The translations under genes were made by a program, and so were the position numbers. Positions 26,877 through 34,842 of a stretch of DNA of 64,000 nucleotides are shown here, one piece after another. The DNA is from CAVSDF01 sp963726715. Lineage in GTDB: Bacteria > Bacteroidota > Rhodothermia > Rhodothermales > BA12. The stretch covers positions 186,001 to 250,000 of the forward strand of contig CAVSDF010000005.1 of NCBI GenBank assembly GCA_963726715.1. Direction: 5' to 3'. Under the pieces are notes generated by a model that worked only from the letters and a program-made list of their open reading frames with translations, was not told the DNA's origin and did not search any database. Within the stretch, counting starts at the first letter, position 1. The number at the start of each line of letters is the position of its first letter.

Positions 26877-27734
26877 GTGACGCCCGCCCGCACCCTCGCC
26901 GCGCGCCTGCCGCTCGCGCTCCCGCCGTCGCTGCCGGACGTGGAGGGCGCGGTGCTGCCGCTCGACAAGCCCGCCGGGATGACCTCGTTCGACGTCATCC
27001 GCCGCCTGCGCCCGCTCCTCGGCACGCGCAAGATCGGCCACGCAGGCACGCTCGACCCGATGGCGACGGGCCTGCTCGTCTGCCTCATCGGCGGCGCGAC
27101 CAAAGCGCAGGACCACTTCCTCGGCCAGCCGAAAGCATACGAAGCGACGATCCGGCTCGGCGAGTCGACGCCGTCGCAGGATGCCGAGACCGACGTGAAC
27201 GAGCGCCGGGACGCCTCCGCCGTCGCCGACGACGCCATCGCCGAGGCCGCCGCCGCGCTCACCGGCGAGATCGAGCAGCTGCCACCGATGTACAGCGCGG
27301 TGAAGGTGCAGGGGCAGCGCCTCTACACCGCCGCGCGCAAGGGCGAAGACGTGGCCCGCGAGACGCGCCCGGTCGTCGTCTACCGCTTCGACGTGGACGG
27401 CATCCGCAATGCAGACGAGAGCGGCGGCCCCGCCGGCACGCGCGATGTGGACGTGTTCGTCGCCTGTTCGAAGGGCACGTACGTGCGCACGCTCGCGCAC
27501 GACATCGGCGAGGCGCTCGGCGTCGGCGGGCACCTCGTGCGGCTGCGGCGCACCCACATCGGCGACCTCGACGTGGCCAGTGCGTGGACGCTCGACGCCC
27601 TCGCCGATGCCCTCGGCAAGCCCCTCGACGCCACCTGGCGCAGCCGCATCACGCCAAAGACGCCCGCAGGCGACGCCGATGCCACGGCAGAGGAGGCAGC
27701 AGAGCAGGGTGCCGCCCCCGATGGCGATGCCTGA
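26877..27734 (+). CDS. truB: tRNA pseudouridine(55) synthase
   Basis: The protein has 285 residues from a GTG at 26877. The catalytic motif GHAGTLDPMATGLLV contains the nucleophile D60. Other TruB motifs are LDKPAGMTSFDVIRRLR, LTGEIEQLPPMYSAVKVQGQ, RLYTAARKGEDVARETRPV and CSKGTYVRTLAHDIGE. It makes pseudouridine 55 in the T loop of tRNAs. The C-terminus (EEAAEQGAAPDGDA) overlaps the start of ribF by 14 bases, suggesting translational coupling. Confidence 0.95.
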   Translation: MTPARTLAARLPLALPPSLPDVEGAVLPLDKPAGMTSFDVIRRLRPLLGTRKIGHAGTLDPMATGLLVCLIGGATKAQDHFLGQPKAYEATIRLGESTPSQDAETDVNERRDASAVADDAIAEAAAALTGEIEQLPPMYSAVKVQGQRLYTAARKGEDVARETRPVVVYRFDVDGIRNADESGGPAGTRDVDVFVACSKGTYVRTLAHDIGEALGVGGHLVRLRRTHIGDLDVASAWTLDALADALGKPLDATWRSRITPKTPAGDADATAEEAAEQGAAPDGDA

Positions 27735-28674
27735 GCCGACGCGCGCCGTCGTCACGCACGGCACCTTCGACGGCGTCCACGTCGGCCACGCGGCGCTCGT
27801 CGCGGAGACGGTGCGGCAGGCACAGGTGGTCGGTGCGAAGGCCGTCGTCGTCACCTACGACCCGCACCCGCGCGAGGTGCTGCGCGGCGAGGCGGTGCCG
27901 CGGCTCACGACGGCCGATGAGCGGGTCGAGCGGTTGAAAGCCGCCGGGGCAGACCGCGTCGAGGTCGTCGCCTTCACGCCCGAACTGGCGGCGATGGAGG
28001 CGGACGCATTCGCGCGCGACGTGCTCGTCGGGCGCTTCGGAGCCGTTCATGTCGTCGCCGGACACGACCACCGGTACGGCGCGCGGCGCGACGGCACGCT
28101 CGATGGGCTGCGGGCACAGGGAGCGGCACTCGGCTTCGGCGTCACGGTCGTCGGACCGGTCGAGGTCGGGGGCGCGCCGGTGTCGTCGTCGCGCGTTCGG
28201 CGCGCGATCGGGGCAGGGGAGGTCGAGGCGGCGGCGGCGATGCTCGGGCGGCGGTACGCGATGCCCGGCATCGTCGTCGGGGGCGACCGGATCGGGCGGA
28301 CGCTCGGCTTCCCGACCGCCAACCTCCGGCCCGACGATGTGCGGCTCGTCGTGCCTGCATATGGCGTCTATGCGGCGCGTGTGACGGTCGAGGATGCGCA
28401 CGACGGCCGCGCGTGGCCCGCCGATGCGGTCGCTCCCGGCGTCTACGAAGCGCTCGTAAGCGTCGGGGTGCGCCCGACGTTCGAGGGGCCGGGCGACGTG
28501 CGCGTCGAGGCGTGGCTGTACGACGTGGCGGGCGACCTGTACGACCGGCGCGTTCGCGTCGAATTCGTGGCGCGGCTGCGGGGCGAGGTGCGGTTCGACG
28601 GCGCAGACGCGCTCGTGGCGCAGATGCGTGAAGACGCCGTGCTTGGGGCGCGCATCCTCAGGCGCCTATCTTGA
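27721..28674 (+). CDS. ribF: Bifunctional riboflavin kinase/FAD synthetase
   Basis: The protein has 317 residues from the ATG at 27721; the ATG at 27727 is an equal candidate. The N-terminal FAD synthetase domain has the nucleotidyltransferase motif HGTFDGVHVGH (13-23) and SSSRVRRAIGAGEVEAAAAM. The C-terminal flavokinase has GRTLGFPTANLRPDD, YGVYAARVTV, SVGVRPTFEGPGDVRVEAWL and FVARLRGEVRFDGADALVAQ. It converts riboflavin to FMN and FAD. It overlaps truB, and its last bases appear to contain a promoter for rpsO. Confidence 0.95.
   Translation: MAMPEPTRAVVTHGTFDGVHVGHAALVAETVRQAQVVGAKAVVVTYDPHPREVLRGEAVPRLTTADERVERLKAAGADRVEVVAFTPELAAMEADAFARDVLVGRFGAVHVVAGHDHRYGARRDGTLDGLRAQGAALGFGVTVVGPVEVGGAPVSSSRVRRAIGAGEVEAAAAMLGRRYAMPGIVVGGDRIGRTLGFPTANLRPDDVRLVVPAYGVYAARVTVEDAHDGRAWPADAVAPGVYEALVSVGVRPTFEGPGDVRVEAWLYDVAGDLYDRRVRVEFVARLRGEVRFDGADALVAQMREDAVLGARILRRLS
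28643..28674 (+). promoter_or_regulatory. Candidate rpsO promoter inside the ribF 3' end
   Basis: TTGGGG (28643-28648), 18 bases, then TATCTTGA (28667-28674), close to the Bacteroidota TTG/TAnnTTTG arrangement. The -7 box includes the ribF stop codon. Initiation here would give an rpsO leader of about 120 bases containing the three hairpins at 28681-28748. Confidence 0.4.
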
Positions 28675-28680
28675 CCGTTC

Positions 28681-28748
28681 TGCCTGCGATCCACCATCCG
28701 CAGGCAGTGGCAAGAGGGCCTTCGGGCCTCGGCCCCACAGTGGGGCCG
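28681..28748 (+). promoter_or_regulatory. Structured leader of rpsO (possible S15 autoregulatory site)
   Basis: Three hairpins follow one another: TGCCTGCG/CGCAGGCA (28681-28688 with 28699-28706), a GGCC-UUCG-GGCC tetraloop helix (about 28718-28729), and CGGCCCCA/TGGGGCCG (28730-28748). S15 is known to repress its own mRNA through different leader structures in different phyla. That this leader binds S15 is inference. The first hairpin could alternatively end ribF transcripts. Confidence 0.45.
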
Positions 28749-28801
28749 GACGTTCCAGCGAACGTCTGCTTTCCGATGGTACAATCGAAAGTGGATCCGC
28801 G

Positions 28802-29068
28802 ATGATTACCCGCGACCAGACAGCCGAGCTCGTCCGCAGCTACGGCAAGACCGACACCGATACGGGCACCTCCGAGGTGCAGATCGCCATCATGACGACG
28901 CGCATCAACGCGCTGACCGAGCACCTCAAGGAGCACAAGAAGGACCACAGCACCCGCCGCGGCCTGCTCCTGCTCGTCGGCAAGCGCCGTCGCCTCCTCA
29001 ACTACCTCATCGCCCGCGACATCGAGCGCTACCGTACGGTCATCAAGGCCCTCGGCATCCGCAAGTAA
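28802..29068 (+). CDS. rpsO: 30S ribosomal protein S15
   Basis: The protein has 88 residues, the standard length. The family sequence is complete: TDTGTSEVQIAIMTTRINAL, EHLKEHKKDHSTRRGLLLLV and GKRRRLLNYLIARDIERYRT. It binds the central domain of 16S rRNA early in 30S assembly. The ATG at 28802 follows an unusually long 127-base gap full of RNA structure. The gene is followed by a terminator hairpin (29078-29110) and then by pnp, the classic rpsO-pnp pair. Confidence 0.97.
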   Translation: MITRDQTAELVRSYGKTDTDTGTSEVQIAIMTTRINALTEHLKEHKKDHSTRRGLLLLVGKRRRLLNYLIARDIERYRTVIKALGIRK

Positions 29069-29077
29069 CCGGCCCCG

Positions 29078-29110
29078 GCGGCACCTTCGCGCTCGACGCG
29101 GAGGTGCCGC
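29078..29110 (+). terminator. Terminator after rpsO
   Basis: A 9-bp stem GCGGCACCT / AGGTGCCGC (29078-29086 with 29102-29110) begins 9 bases past the rpsO stop and is followed by a T-containing stretch. The remaining 278 bases before pnp show no gene. Confidence 0.65.
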
Positions 29111-29388
29111 TCGGCGTTTGACGCGCCCCCAGCGGCGCGCGGCGCTGATCTCTTCTGCTCGTCGTCCTTCGTGGGGATGGGCACGCCGCCCCGGCGCTCC
29201 GGGGCACCTCGGCGTCCGAATCTCTCGGCGCCGAATCTCTGCGCCGACCGCGCGGCCTTGCTCCACGACGGGGCGGGCCAGAGTCCACGCCGGACTCGTC
29301 GGCGCACCCGTTTCCGACATCGGCGTCCGGGAAAGCGTCCCGAATGCCCGCGCGCAGCGGCTCACACCCAACCCCCTCAGGCTACCCT

Positions 29389-31767
29389 ATGGTCAAGCCC
29401 ACCACCGTTAGCGTCGAACTCGCCGCTGACCGCTCCATCTCCATCGAAACCGGCCGCCTTGCCAAGCAGGCCGGCGGCTCGGTCGTCGTCCGCTCGGGCG
29501 ACACCATGGTGCTCTGCACCGCCGTTCTCGCGCCCGACGTGCGCGAGGGCCAGAGCTTCTTCCCGCTCACCGTCGACTACCGCGAGAAGTACGCCGCCGG
29601 TGGCAAGATGCCCGGCGGCTTCATCAAGCGCGAAGGCCGCCCGACCGACAAGGAGGTCCTCTCCTGCCGCATCATCGACCGCAGCCTGCGCCCGCTCTTC
29701 CACGACGGCCTGTTCAACGAGGTGCAGGTGATGATCTCGGTCATCTCCGCCGATCCCGAAGTCGAAGCCGACGTGCTCGCCGGTGTCGGTGCGAGCGCCG
29801 CCCTCCTGCTCGCCGGAGCGCCGTTCCACGGACCGATCTCGATGGTCCGCATCGGGCGCGTGAACGGGGCGTTCGTCGTCAACCCGACGTACTCGCAGCT
29901 CGATGAGTCCGACTTCAACCTCATCGTCTCCGGCACCAACGACGCCATCGTGATGGTCGAGGGCGAGATGGACGAGGTGAGCGAGGAGGACATGATCGAT
30001 GCCTTCGAGGTCGCGCACGCGTCCATCAAGCAGCTCTGCCAGGCCCAGCTCGACCTCGTCAGCGAGGCGACCGAGGGCAAGGGCGCCGAGCCGTTCACGT
30101 TCACGCCGCTCGTCCTCCCGGACGGCCTGCAGGACGCCGTCAGCGCCGTCATCGGCACGTCGATGGGCGAGCACGTGCGCAAGCCGTACGAGAAGAGCAG
30201 CTTCTACGGCGGCGTCGCCACGCTCAAGACCGCCGCGCTCGACGCGCTCCTTCCGGCTGACGCCGACGGCACCCGCCCCTCGGCGACCGAGCAGGGCTGG
30301 ACGGCCTCGCAGGTCAAGTCGGGCGTTGCCGCTGTCGAGAGCCACGAGATGCGCGAGATGATCCTCTCGACCGGCACCCGCATCGACGGGCGCTCGACGA
30401 CCGACATCCGCAACATCTGGAGCGAAGTCGGCTACCTGCCGCGCGTCCACGGCTCGGCGGTGTTCACGCGCGGCGAGACGCAGGTGCTCGCCAGCGTCAC
30501 ACTCGGCACCAAGAAGGATGCCCAGGCCGTCGACCAGGTCTACGACACGACCGACAAGCGCTTCTTCCTGCACTACGCCTTCCCGCCGTTCTCGACGGGT
30601 GAGACGAAGCGCATCATGGGCGTCTCGCGCCGCGAGATCGGCCACGGCTACCTCGCCGAGCGCACCCTCGCGCGCGTGCTGCCGAGCCTCGAAGACTTCC
30701 CGTACACGATCCGCATCAACGCCGACGTGCTCGAGTCCAACGGCTCCTCGTCGATGGCGAGCGTCTGCGGCGGCTGCCTCGCCCTCATGGACGCGGGCGT
30801 GCCGATCGAGAAGATGGTCGCCGGCATCGCGATGGGCCTCATCACCGACGGCACCCGCACGGCGGTCCTGAGCGACATCCTCGGCACCGAGGACCACCTC
30901 GGCGACATGGACTTCAAGGTCACCGGCACCGCCGACGGCATCACCGCGTGCCAGATGGACATCAAGGTGACCGGCCTGACGCGCGAGGTGCTGACGACGG
31001 CGCTCCACCAGGCCAAGGAGGGCCGCGCGCACATCCTCGGCGAGATGGCCAAGACGCTCGACGAGCCGCGCGAGGACCTCTCGCTCTACGCCCCGCGCCT
31101 GACCACCATCCAGATCGACACCGAGTTCATCGGCGCGATCATCGGGCCCGGTGGCAAGATCATCCAGGGCATCCAGCGCGAGACCGGCACCAAGATCGAC
31201 ATCGAGGAGCGCGACGGCTACGGCTTCGTGACCATCGCCGCGACCGACGGCGAGGCGGCGGCGAAGGCCATCGCCATCGTCAAGGGCATCGTCTCGAAGC
31301 CCGAGCCGGGCGAGTCGTACGAGGGCACCGTCAAGGGCCTTCTGGGCTTCGGCGCGATCATCGAGATTCTCCCCGGCAAGGAGGCCATGCTCCACGTCTC
31401 GGAGATGGACTGGGGCTACGTCGAGAAGCCGGACGACTATGTCCAGGTCGGCGACAAGGTGCAGGTGCAGGTCCTCGAGATCCGCGACGACGGCAAGGTG
31501 CGCCTCACGCGCAAGCCGTTCATGCCGAAGCCCGAGCCGGGCACCGAGCGCCGCCGCCCCGAGGGCGCCGGCTCCGACCGCCCGCGCCGCGACGACGGCG
31601 GCTCGCGCGGTGGCGACCGTGGCGGCTACCGCGGCGACCGTCCCCGTGACGGCGGTGGCGACCGTGGCGGCTACCGCGGCGGCAGCGACCGCCCGCGCGG
31701 CGACCGTCCCCGCGAGGACCGTGGCGACGCGCCCCGCGAGGAGCGCCCGCGCCGCGACGACGACTGA
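29389..31767 (+). CDS. pnp: Polyribonucleotide nucleotidyltransferase (PNPase) with RGG-rich tail
   Basis: The protein has 792 residues from the ATG at 29389 (MVKPTTVSVELAADRSISIE). It has two RNase PH-like domains: SGDTMVLCTAV, KMPGGFIKREGRPTDKEVL in the first; RVHGSAVFTRGETQVLASVT and ESNGSSSMASVCGG in the second. Then come a KH domain (AIIGPGGKIIQGIQRETGTK, near 581) and an S1 domain (GTVKGLLGFGAIIEILPGKE). It degrades RNA 3' to 5' with phosphate. The last 80 residues are an Arg/Gly/Asp-rich tail of RGGDRGGYRGDRP-type repeats. This is unusual for PNPase and is shared in style with RluB in this window. Confidence 0.97.
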   Translation: MVKPTTVSVELAADRSISIETGRLAKQAGGSVVVRSGDTMVLCTAVLAPDVREGQSFFPLTVDYREKYAAGGKMPGGFIKREGRPTDKEVLSCRIIDRSLRPLFHDGLFNEVQVMISVISADPEVEADVLAGVGASAALLLAGAPFHGPISMVRIGRVNGAFVVNPTYSQLDESDFNLIVSGTNDAIVMVEGEMDEVSEEDMIDAFEVAHASIKQLCQAQLDLVSEATEGKGAEPFTFTPLVLPDGLQDAVSAVIGTSMGEHVRKPYEKSSFYGGVATLKTAALDALLPADADGTRPSATEQGWTASQVKSGVAAVESHEMREMILSTGTRIDGRSTTDIRNIWSEVGYLPRVHGSAVFTRGETQVLASVTLGTKKDAQAVDQVYDTTDKRFFLHYAFPPFSTGETKRIMGVSRREIGHGYLAERTLARVLPSLEDFPYTIRINADVLESNGSSSMASVCGGCLALMDAGVPIEKMVAGIAMGLITDGTRTAVLSDILGTEDHLGDMDFKVTGTADGITACQMDIKVTGLTREVLTTALHQAKEGRAHILGEMAKTLDEPREDLSLYAPRLTTIQIDTEFIGAIIGPGGKIIQGIQRETGTKIDIEERDGYGFVTIAATDGEAAAKAIAIVKGIVSKPEPGESYEGTVKGLLGFGAIIEILPGKEAMLHVSEMDWGYVEKPDDYVQVGDKVQVQVLEIRDDGKVRLTRKPFMPKPEPGTERRRPEGAGSDRPRRDDGGSRGGDRGGYRGDRPRDGGGDRGGYRGGSDRPRGDRPREDRGDAPREERPRRDDD

Positions 31768-31805
31768 TCCCGGCACTGTCCGGTAGCACCAGCCGGTGAC
31801 ACACT

Positions 31806-31841
31806 GCGCGGGGGCGTGGCCGAAGGGCTGCGCCCCCGCGC
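31806..31841 (+). terminator. Terminator after pnp
   Basis: An 11-bp perfect stem GCGCGGGGGCG / CGCCCCCGCGC (31806-31816 with 31831-31841), followed by TGCGTTTG. It ends the rimP-to-pnp cluster. Confidence 0.65.
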
Positions 31842-31879
31842 TGCGTTTGCCCCCGCCTGCCGCTGCGGCCTGGACGGCC

Positions 31880-31985
31880 TCCGCGGCGATCCTCCCCCGC
31901 GACCGCGGGGGAGGTGCCCGAAGGGCGGAGGGGGCTGCGACCACTGAACCAAATGGAGGACCGCGAAGCGAAGGGCGGAGGGGGC
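31880..31985. repeat. GC-rich intergenic repeat with hairpin and duplicated GAAGGGCGGAGGGGGC
   Basis: A hairpin CTCCCCCGCG/CGCGGGGGAG is followed by two direct copies of GAAGGGCGGAGGGGGC (31920-31935 and 31970-31985) on either side of AACCAAATGGAGGACC. It lies in the 321-base gap between pnp and the M16 peptidase gene. No coding potential was seen. Confidence 0.5.
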
Positions 31986-32088
31986 GCACCGCACCCGCGC
32001 ACCGCATCGTCCGTTTTTCGCCGACGGTCTGCCGATCCCACCGCGCGTCGGTACGTTGCAGGCGGATTCGATCGCTTCGCTTTCTCCG

Positions 32089-33402
32089 ATGGCCCGCCGC
32101 ACCCCCGCTCCGCTTCTTGCCGCCGACGGCACCCCGCTCGTCCACACCCTCGCCAACGGCGTCCGCGTCGTCGCCGAGCGCGTCGAGGGCGTGCGCTCGC
32201 TTGCCGCGGGCGTGTGGGTCGATGTCGGCTCGCGCGACGAGGCGCCGGATGAGGCGGGGGTGACGCACTTCATCGAGCACATGGTCTTCAAGGGCACCAC
32301 GCGGCGCCGTGCGCACCACATCGCGCGCCACATGGAGTCGGTCGGCGGCTACCTGAACGCCTTCACGGCCAAGGAGCACACGTGCTACTACGCCCGCGGC
32401 CTCGACGAGCACCTCGCCCGCGCCCTCGACGTGGTGACCGATCTGGCCTCGTCGCCCGCCTTCCCCGAGGGCGAGATCCCCAAGGAGCAGGAGGTCGTCA
32501 TCGAGGAGATGAAGATGTACGAGGACCAGCCCGAGGACCTCATCTTCGACCGACTCGAACGCCTGCTCTACCCCGACTCGGCCATGGGCGCGCCGATCAT
32601 CGGGACGGAGGCAAGCGTGCGCTCGTTCGATCAGGCGCGGCTGCGCGGGTTCGTCGAGCGGCAGTACGTGCCGGCGAAGATGGTCGTGACCGTCTCCGGC
32701 AACATCGACCCGCACAAGGTCGTGCGCGACGTCGAGAAGCGGCTCGGCGGATTGGAGGCGCGGCCCGAGCTTCCGCGGCCCCCAGCGGGTGGCTTCCGGC
32801 CTGGCGTGTACGAGGAGGCACGGCCGACGCAGCAGGCGCACCTCGCCATCGCCACGCGCGCGCTCGGCCTCGACGACGCGCACCGGACGGCCATCGGCGT
32901 GCTGAACACCGTCCTCGGCGGCGGCATGTCGAGCCTGCTCGCGCAGAACATCCGCGAGAAGTACGGCTACTGCTACAACGTGTACTCGTTCACGAACCAC
33001 TACACCGACGCGGGCGACATCGGCGTCTACATCGCCACCGACGCGGGGAAGGTCGACCACGCGGAGAAGCTCATCTGGCGCGAGCTCGACCGCATGGCGC
33101 AGTCGCCGGTCTCGCCGCGGCAGCTCGCGCAGGCCAAGGCGCAGCTCAAGGGCGGGATGATGCTCGGCCTCGAAGGGCTGTCGGCGCGGATGAACCTGCT
33201 CGGGCGCCACGCCCTCTATTTCAACCGCGTCCTGCCGCTCGCGGAGATGGCCGAGGAAGTCGACGCCGTCACCGCCGACGACGTGCAGACGCTCGCGCAG
33301 CGCTACTTCCGCCGCGACCACATGGCCCGCGTCCTCCTGACACCGGACGGCACCGCCGCCCGCCCGGCTGCGGATGTGGAGGACGACGACGAGGACGAGT
33401 GA
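32089..33402 (+). CDS. M16-family zinc peptidase (processing-peptidase-like)
   Basis: The protein has 437 residues from the ATG at 32089 (MARRTPAPLLAADGTPLVHT); an in-frame GTG/TTG region upstream is less likely. The inverted zinc motif is HFIEH (60-64), with the downstream glutamate in KEQEVVIEEMKMYEDQP (about 139). The C-terminal M16 half includes LGGGMSSLLAQNIREKYGYC and the acidic end VEDDDEDE. There is no signal peptide, so it is likely cytoplasmic. The family resembles mitochondrial processing peptidase beta and PqqL/YmxG. Its substrate is not predictable. It is the first gene after the pnp terminator. Confidence 0.92.
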   Translation: MARRTPAPLLAADGTPLVHTLANGVRVVAERVEGVRSLAAGVWVDVGSRDEAPDEAGVTHFIEHMVFKGTTRRRAHHIARHMESVGGYLNAFTAKEHTCYYARGLDEHLARALDVVTDLASSPAFPEGEIPKEQEVVIEEMKMYEDQPEDLIFDRLERLLYPDSAMGAPIIGTEASVRSFDQARLRGFVERQYVPAKMVVTVSGNIDPHKVVRDVEKRLGGLEARPELPRPPAGGFRPGVYEEARPTQQAHLAIATRALGLDDAHRTAIGVLNTVLGGGMSSLLAQNIREKYGYCYNVYSFTNHYTDAGDIGVYIATDAGKVDHAEKLIWRELDRMAQSPVSPRQLAQAKAQLKGGMMLGLEGLSARMNLLGRHALYFNRVLPLAEMAEEVDAVTADDVQTLAQRYFRRDHMARVLLTPDGTAARPAADVEDDDEDE

Positions 33403-33501
33403 GTTGGTGGGTTTGCGAGTTGGTGAGGGGCGCCCGGTATGGAGAGGACGGGACGTGCGAACATAACGCCTACGGTGGCTGGTGCGGTTGCGAGGGGCGC
33501 T

Positions 33502-33712
33502 GTCTGGCACGGGAGAACCGGCCCCCTTGCGGGCAGGGTCGTTACGTTGTGCGCCTGTCTTCCGTCTTGTCATTGCGAGGAGCGCGGCGACGCGGCTGGA
33601 TCGCCAGGCGCCTTCGATCCGGATTGCCGCGGCCCTCGCAGGGCCTCGCAATGACACCGGAGAGCGCGCATGCAGAACTGGACAGCCCTGGTCCTCAAGG
33701 GAGGGGTTTGCT
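33502..33712 (+). repeat. MITE-like intergenic repeat, copy 2
   Basis: The core 33569-33655 has termini GTCATTGCGAGGAGCG and GGGCCTCGCAATGAC. Flanking similarity to the inverted copy at 17777-17998 covers TCTGGCACGGGAGAACCGG on one side and GCAGAACTGGACAGCCCTG with TCAAGGGAGGGGTT on the other. It fills most of the 427-base gap between the M16 peptidase and the epimerase. The outer edges carry GAGTTGGTGAG-type strings. Confidence 0.7.
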
Positions 33713-33829
33713 TCCCAGCCTCTCGGAAGCCGATCTGCACGACTCACCAACTCCCCCCTCACCAACCCGCACACACCTTCGGGCGTAGCCTGCGCGGCGC
33801 TACCTTCCAGAACTCCTGATCTCGATCTC

Positions 33830-34777
33830 ATGAAGCTTCTCGTCACCGGCGGCGCCGGGTTCATCGGCTCCCACCTCGTTCGCACCTTCCTCGCCGACGG
33901 CCACGACGTGCACGTCGTCGACGATCTCTCGTCCGGGCGGCGCGAGAACCTGCCGGACGGCGTCCCGCTCCACGTCCACGACATCCGAGGCAGCGAGGCG
34001 GCGGACCTCGTGCGGCGCGAGCGGTTCGACGCGCTCGTCCACGAGGCGGCGCAGATGGACGTGCGGCGCTCGGTCGCCGATCCCGTCTTCGACGCCACCG
34101 TCAACGTGCTCGGCTTCCTCAACCTGATGGAGGCGGCGCGGACGAGTGGCGTCCAGAAGGTGCTCTTCGCCTCGACCGGCGGCGCCATCTACGGCGAACC
34201 GGCCTTCGGCGGACCGCAGACCGAAGACGACCCGCTGCGCCCGCTCTCGCCCTACGGCATCACCAAGCTGACGACCGAGAAGTACCTCTTCTTCTACCAC
34301 GAGACGTATGGCATCCCGTACGTCGCGCTCCGCTACGCCAACGTCTACGGCCCGCGCCAGAGCCCGCACGGCGAGGCCGGCGTCGTGGCGATCTTCACCG
34401 AGCGCCTGCTGCGCGGCGAGGCGACGACGATCAACGGCGAGGGGACGCAGACGCGCGACTACGTGTTCGTCGGCGATGTCGCCGCCGCCAACCGCGCGGC
34501 CCTCGGCTACGACGGATCGGGCGCGTTCAACGTCGGCACGGGCGTCGAGACCGACGTGAACACGCTCTTCCGCCACCTCCGCCGCCTCGTCGGCTCCGAC
34601 GCGCCCGAGCAGCACGGCGAGGGCAAACCGGGCGAGCAGCGCCGCAGCGTCCTCGACGTCTCGCGCACGACGGCAGCGCTCGGCTGGCGCCCGACGGTCG
34701 ACATCGCCGATGGGCTGGCCGAGACGGTGGCATGGTTTCGGGAGCGGTTCGAGGCGGGGAACGGCGGGATGACGTGA
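33830..34777 (+). CDS. NAD-dependent sugar epimerase (UDP-glucose 4-epimerase-like SDR)
   Basis: The protein has 315 residues from the ATG at 33830. Extended SDR features are the nucleotide motif VTGGAGFIGSH (5-15), D31/D32 after the second strand, catalytic S115/T116 in FASTGGAIYGE, and Y142xxxK146 in SPYGITK. RYANVYGPRQSPHGEAGVV and NGEGTQTRDYVFVGDVA are typical of GalE-like epimerases acting on UDP-sugars for surface polysaccharide. The exact substrate cannot be assigned. The ATG follows TACCTTCC and a pyrimidine-rich stretch. It ends 66 bases before ggt. Confidence 0.88.
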   Translation: MKLLVTGGAGFIGSHLVRTFLADGHDVHVVDDLSSGRRENLPDGVPLHVHDIRGSEAADLVRRERFDALVHEAAQMDVRRSVADPVFDATVNVLGFLNLMEAARTSGVQKVLFASTGGAIYGEPAFGGPQTEDDPLRPLSPYGITKLTTEKYLFFYHETYGIPYVALRYANVYGPRQSPHGEAGVVAIFTERLLRGEATTINGEGTQTRDYVFVGDVAAANRAALGYDGSGAFNVGTGVETDVNTLFRHLRRLVGSDAPEQHGEGKPGEQRRSVLDVSRTTAALGWRPTVDIADGLAETVAWFRERFEAGNGGMT

Positions 34778-34842
34778 ACCGGTCGCCGGTCGGATCCCCG
34801 CCCCTTCGCTGTGCCTGCCCACCCCCCGACCGCCTGACGCCC

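Noticed and set aside
23286..27854. Very long antisense open frame (over 1500 codons) across infB, rbfA and truB
   Set aside because: Its composition (Arg/Ala/Glu/Val-rich, no domain) is the mirror of GC-biased codons in real genes; the sense strand holds complete conserved proteins.
29377..34188. Antisense open frame of about 1600 codons opposite pnp and the M16 peptidase
   Set aside because: It crosses gene borders, terminators and repeats and shows no protein-like pattern; it follows from very high GC third positions.
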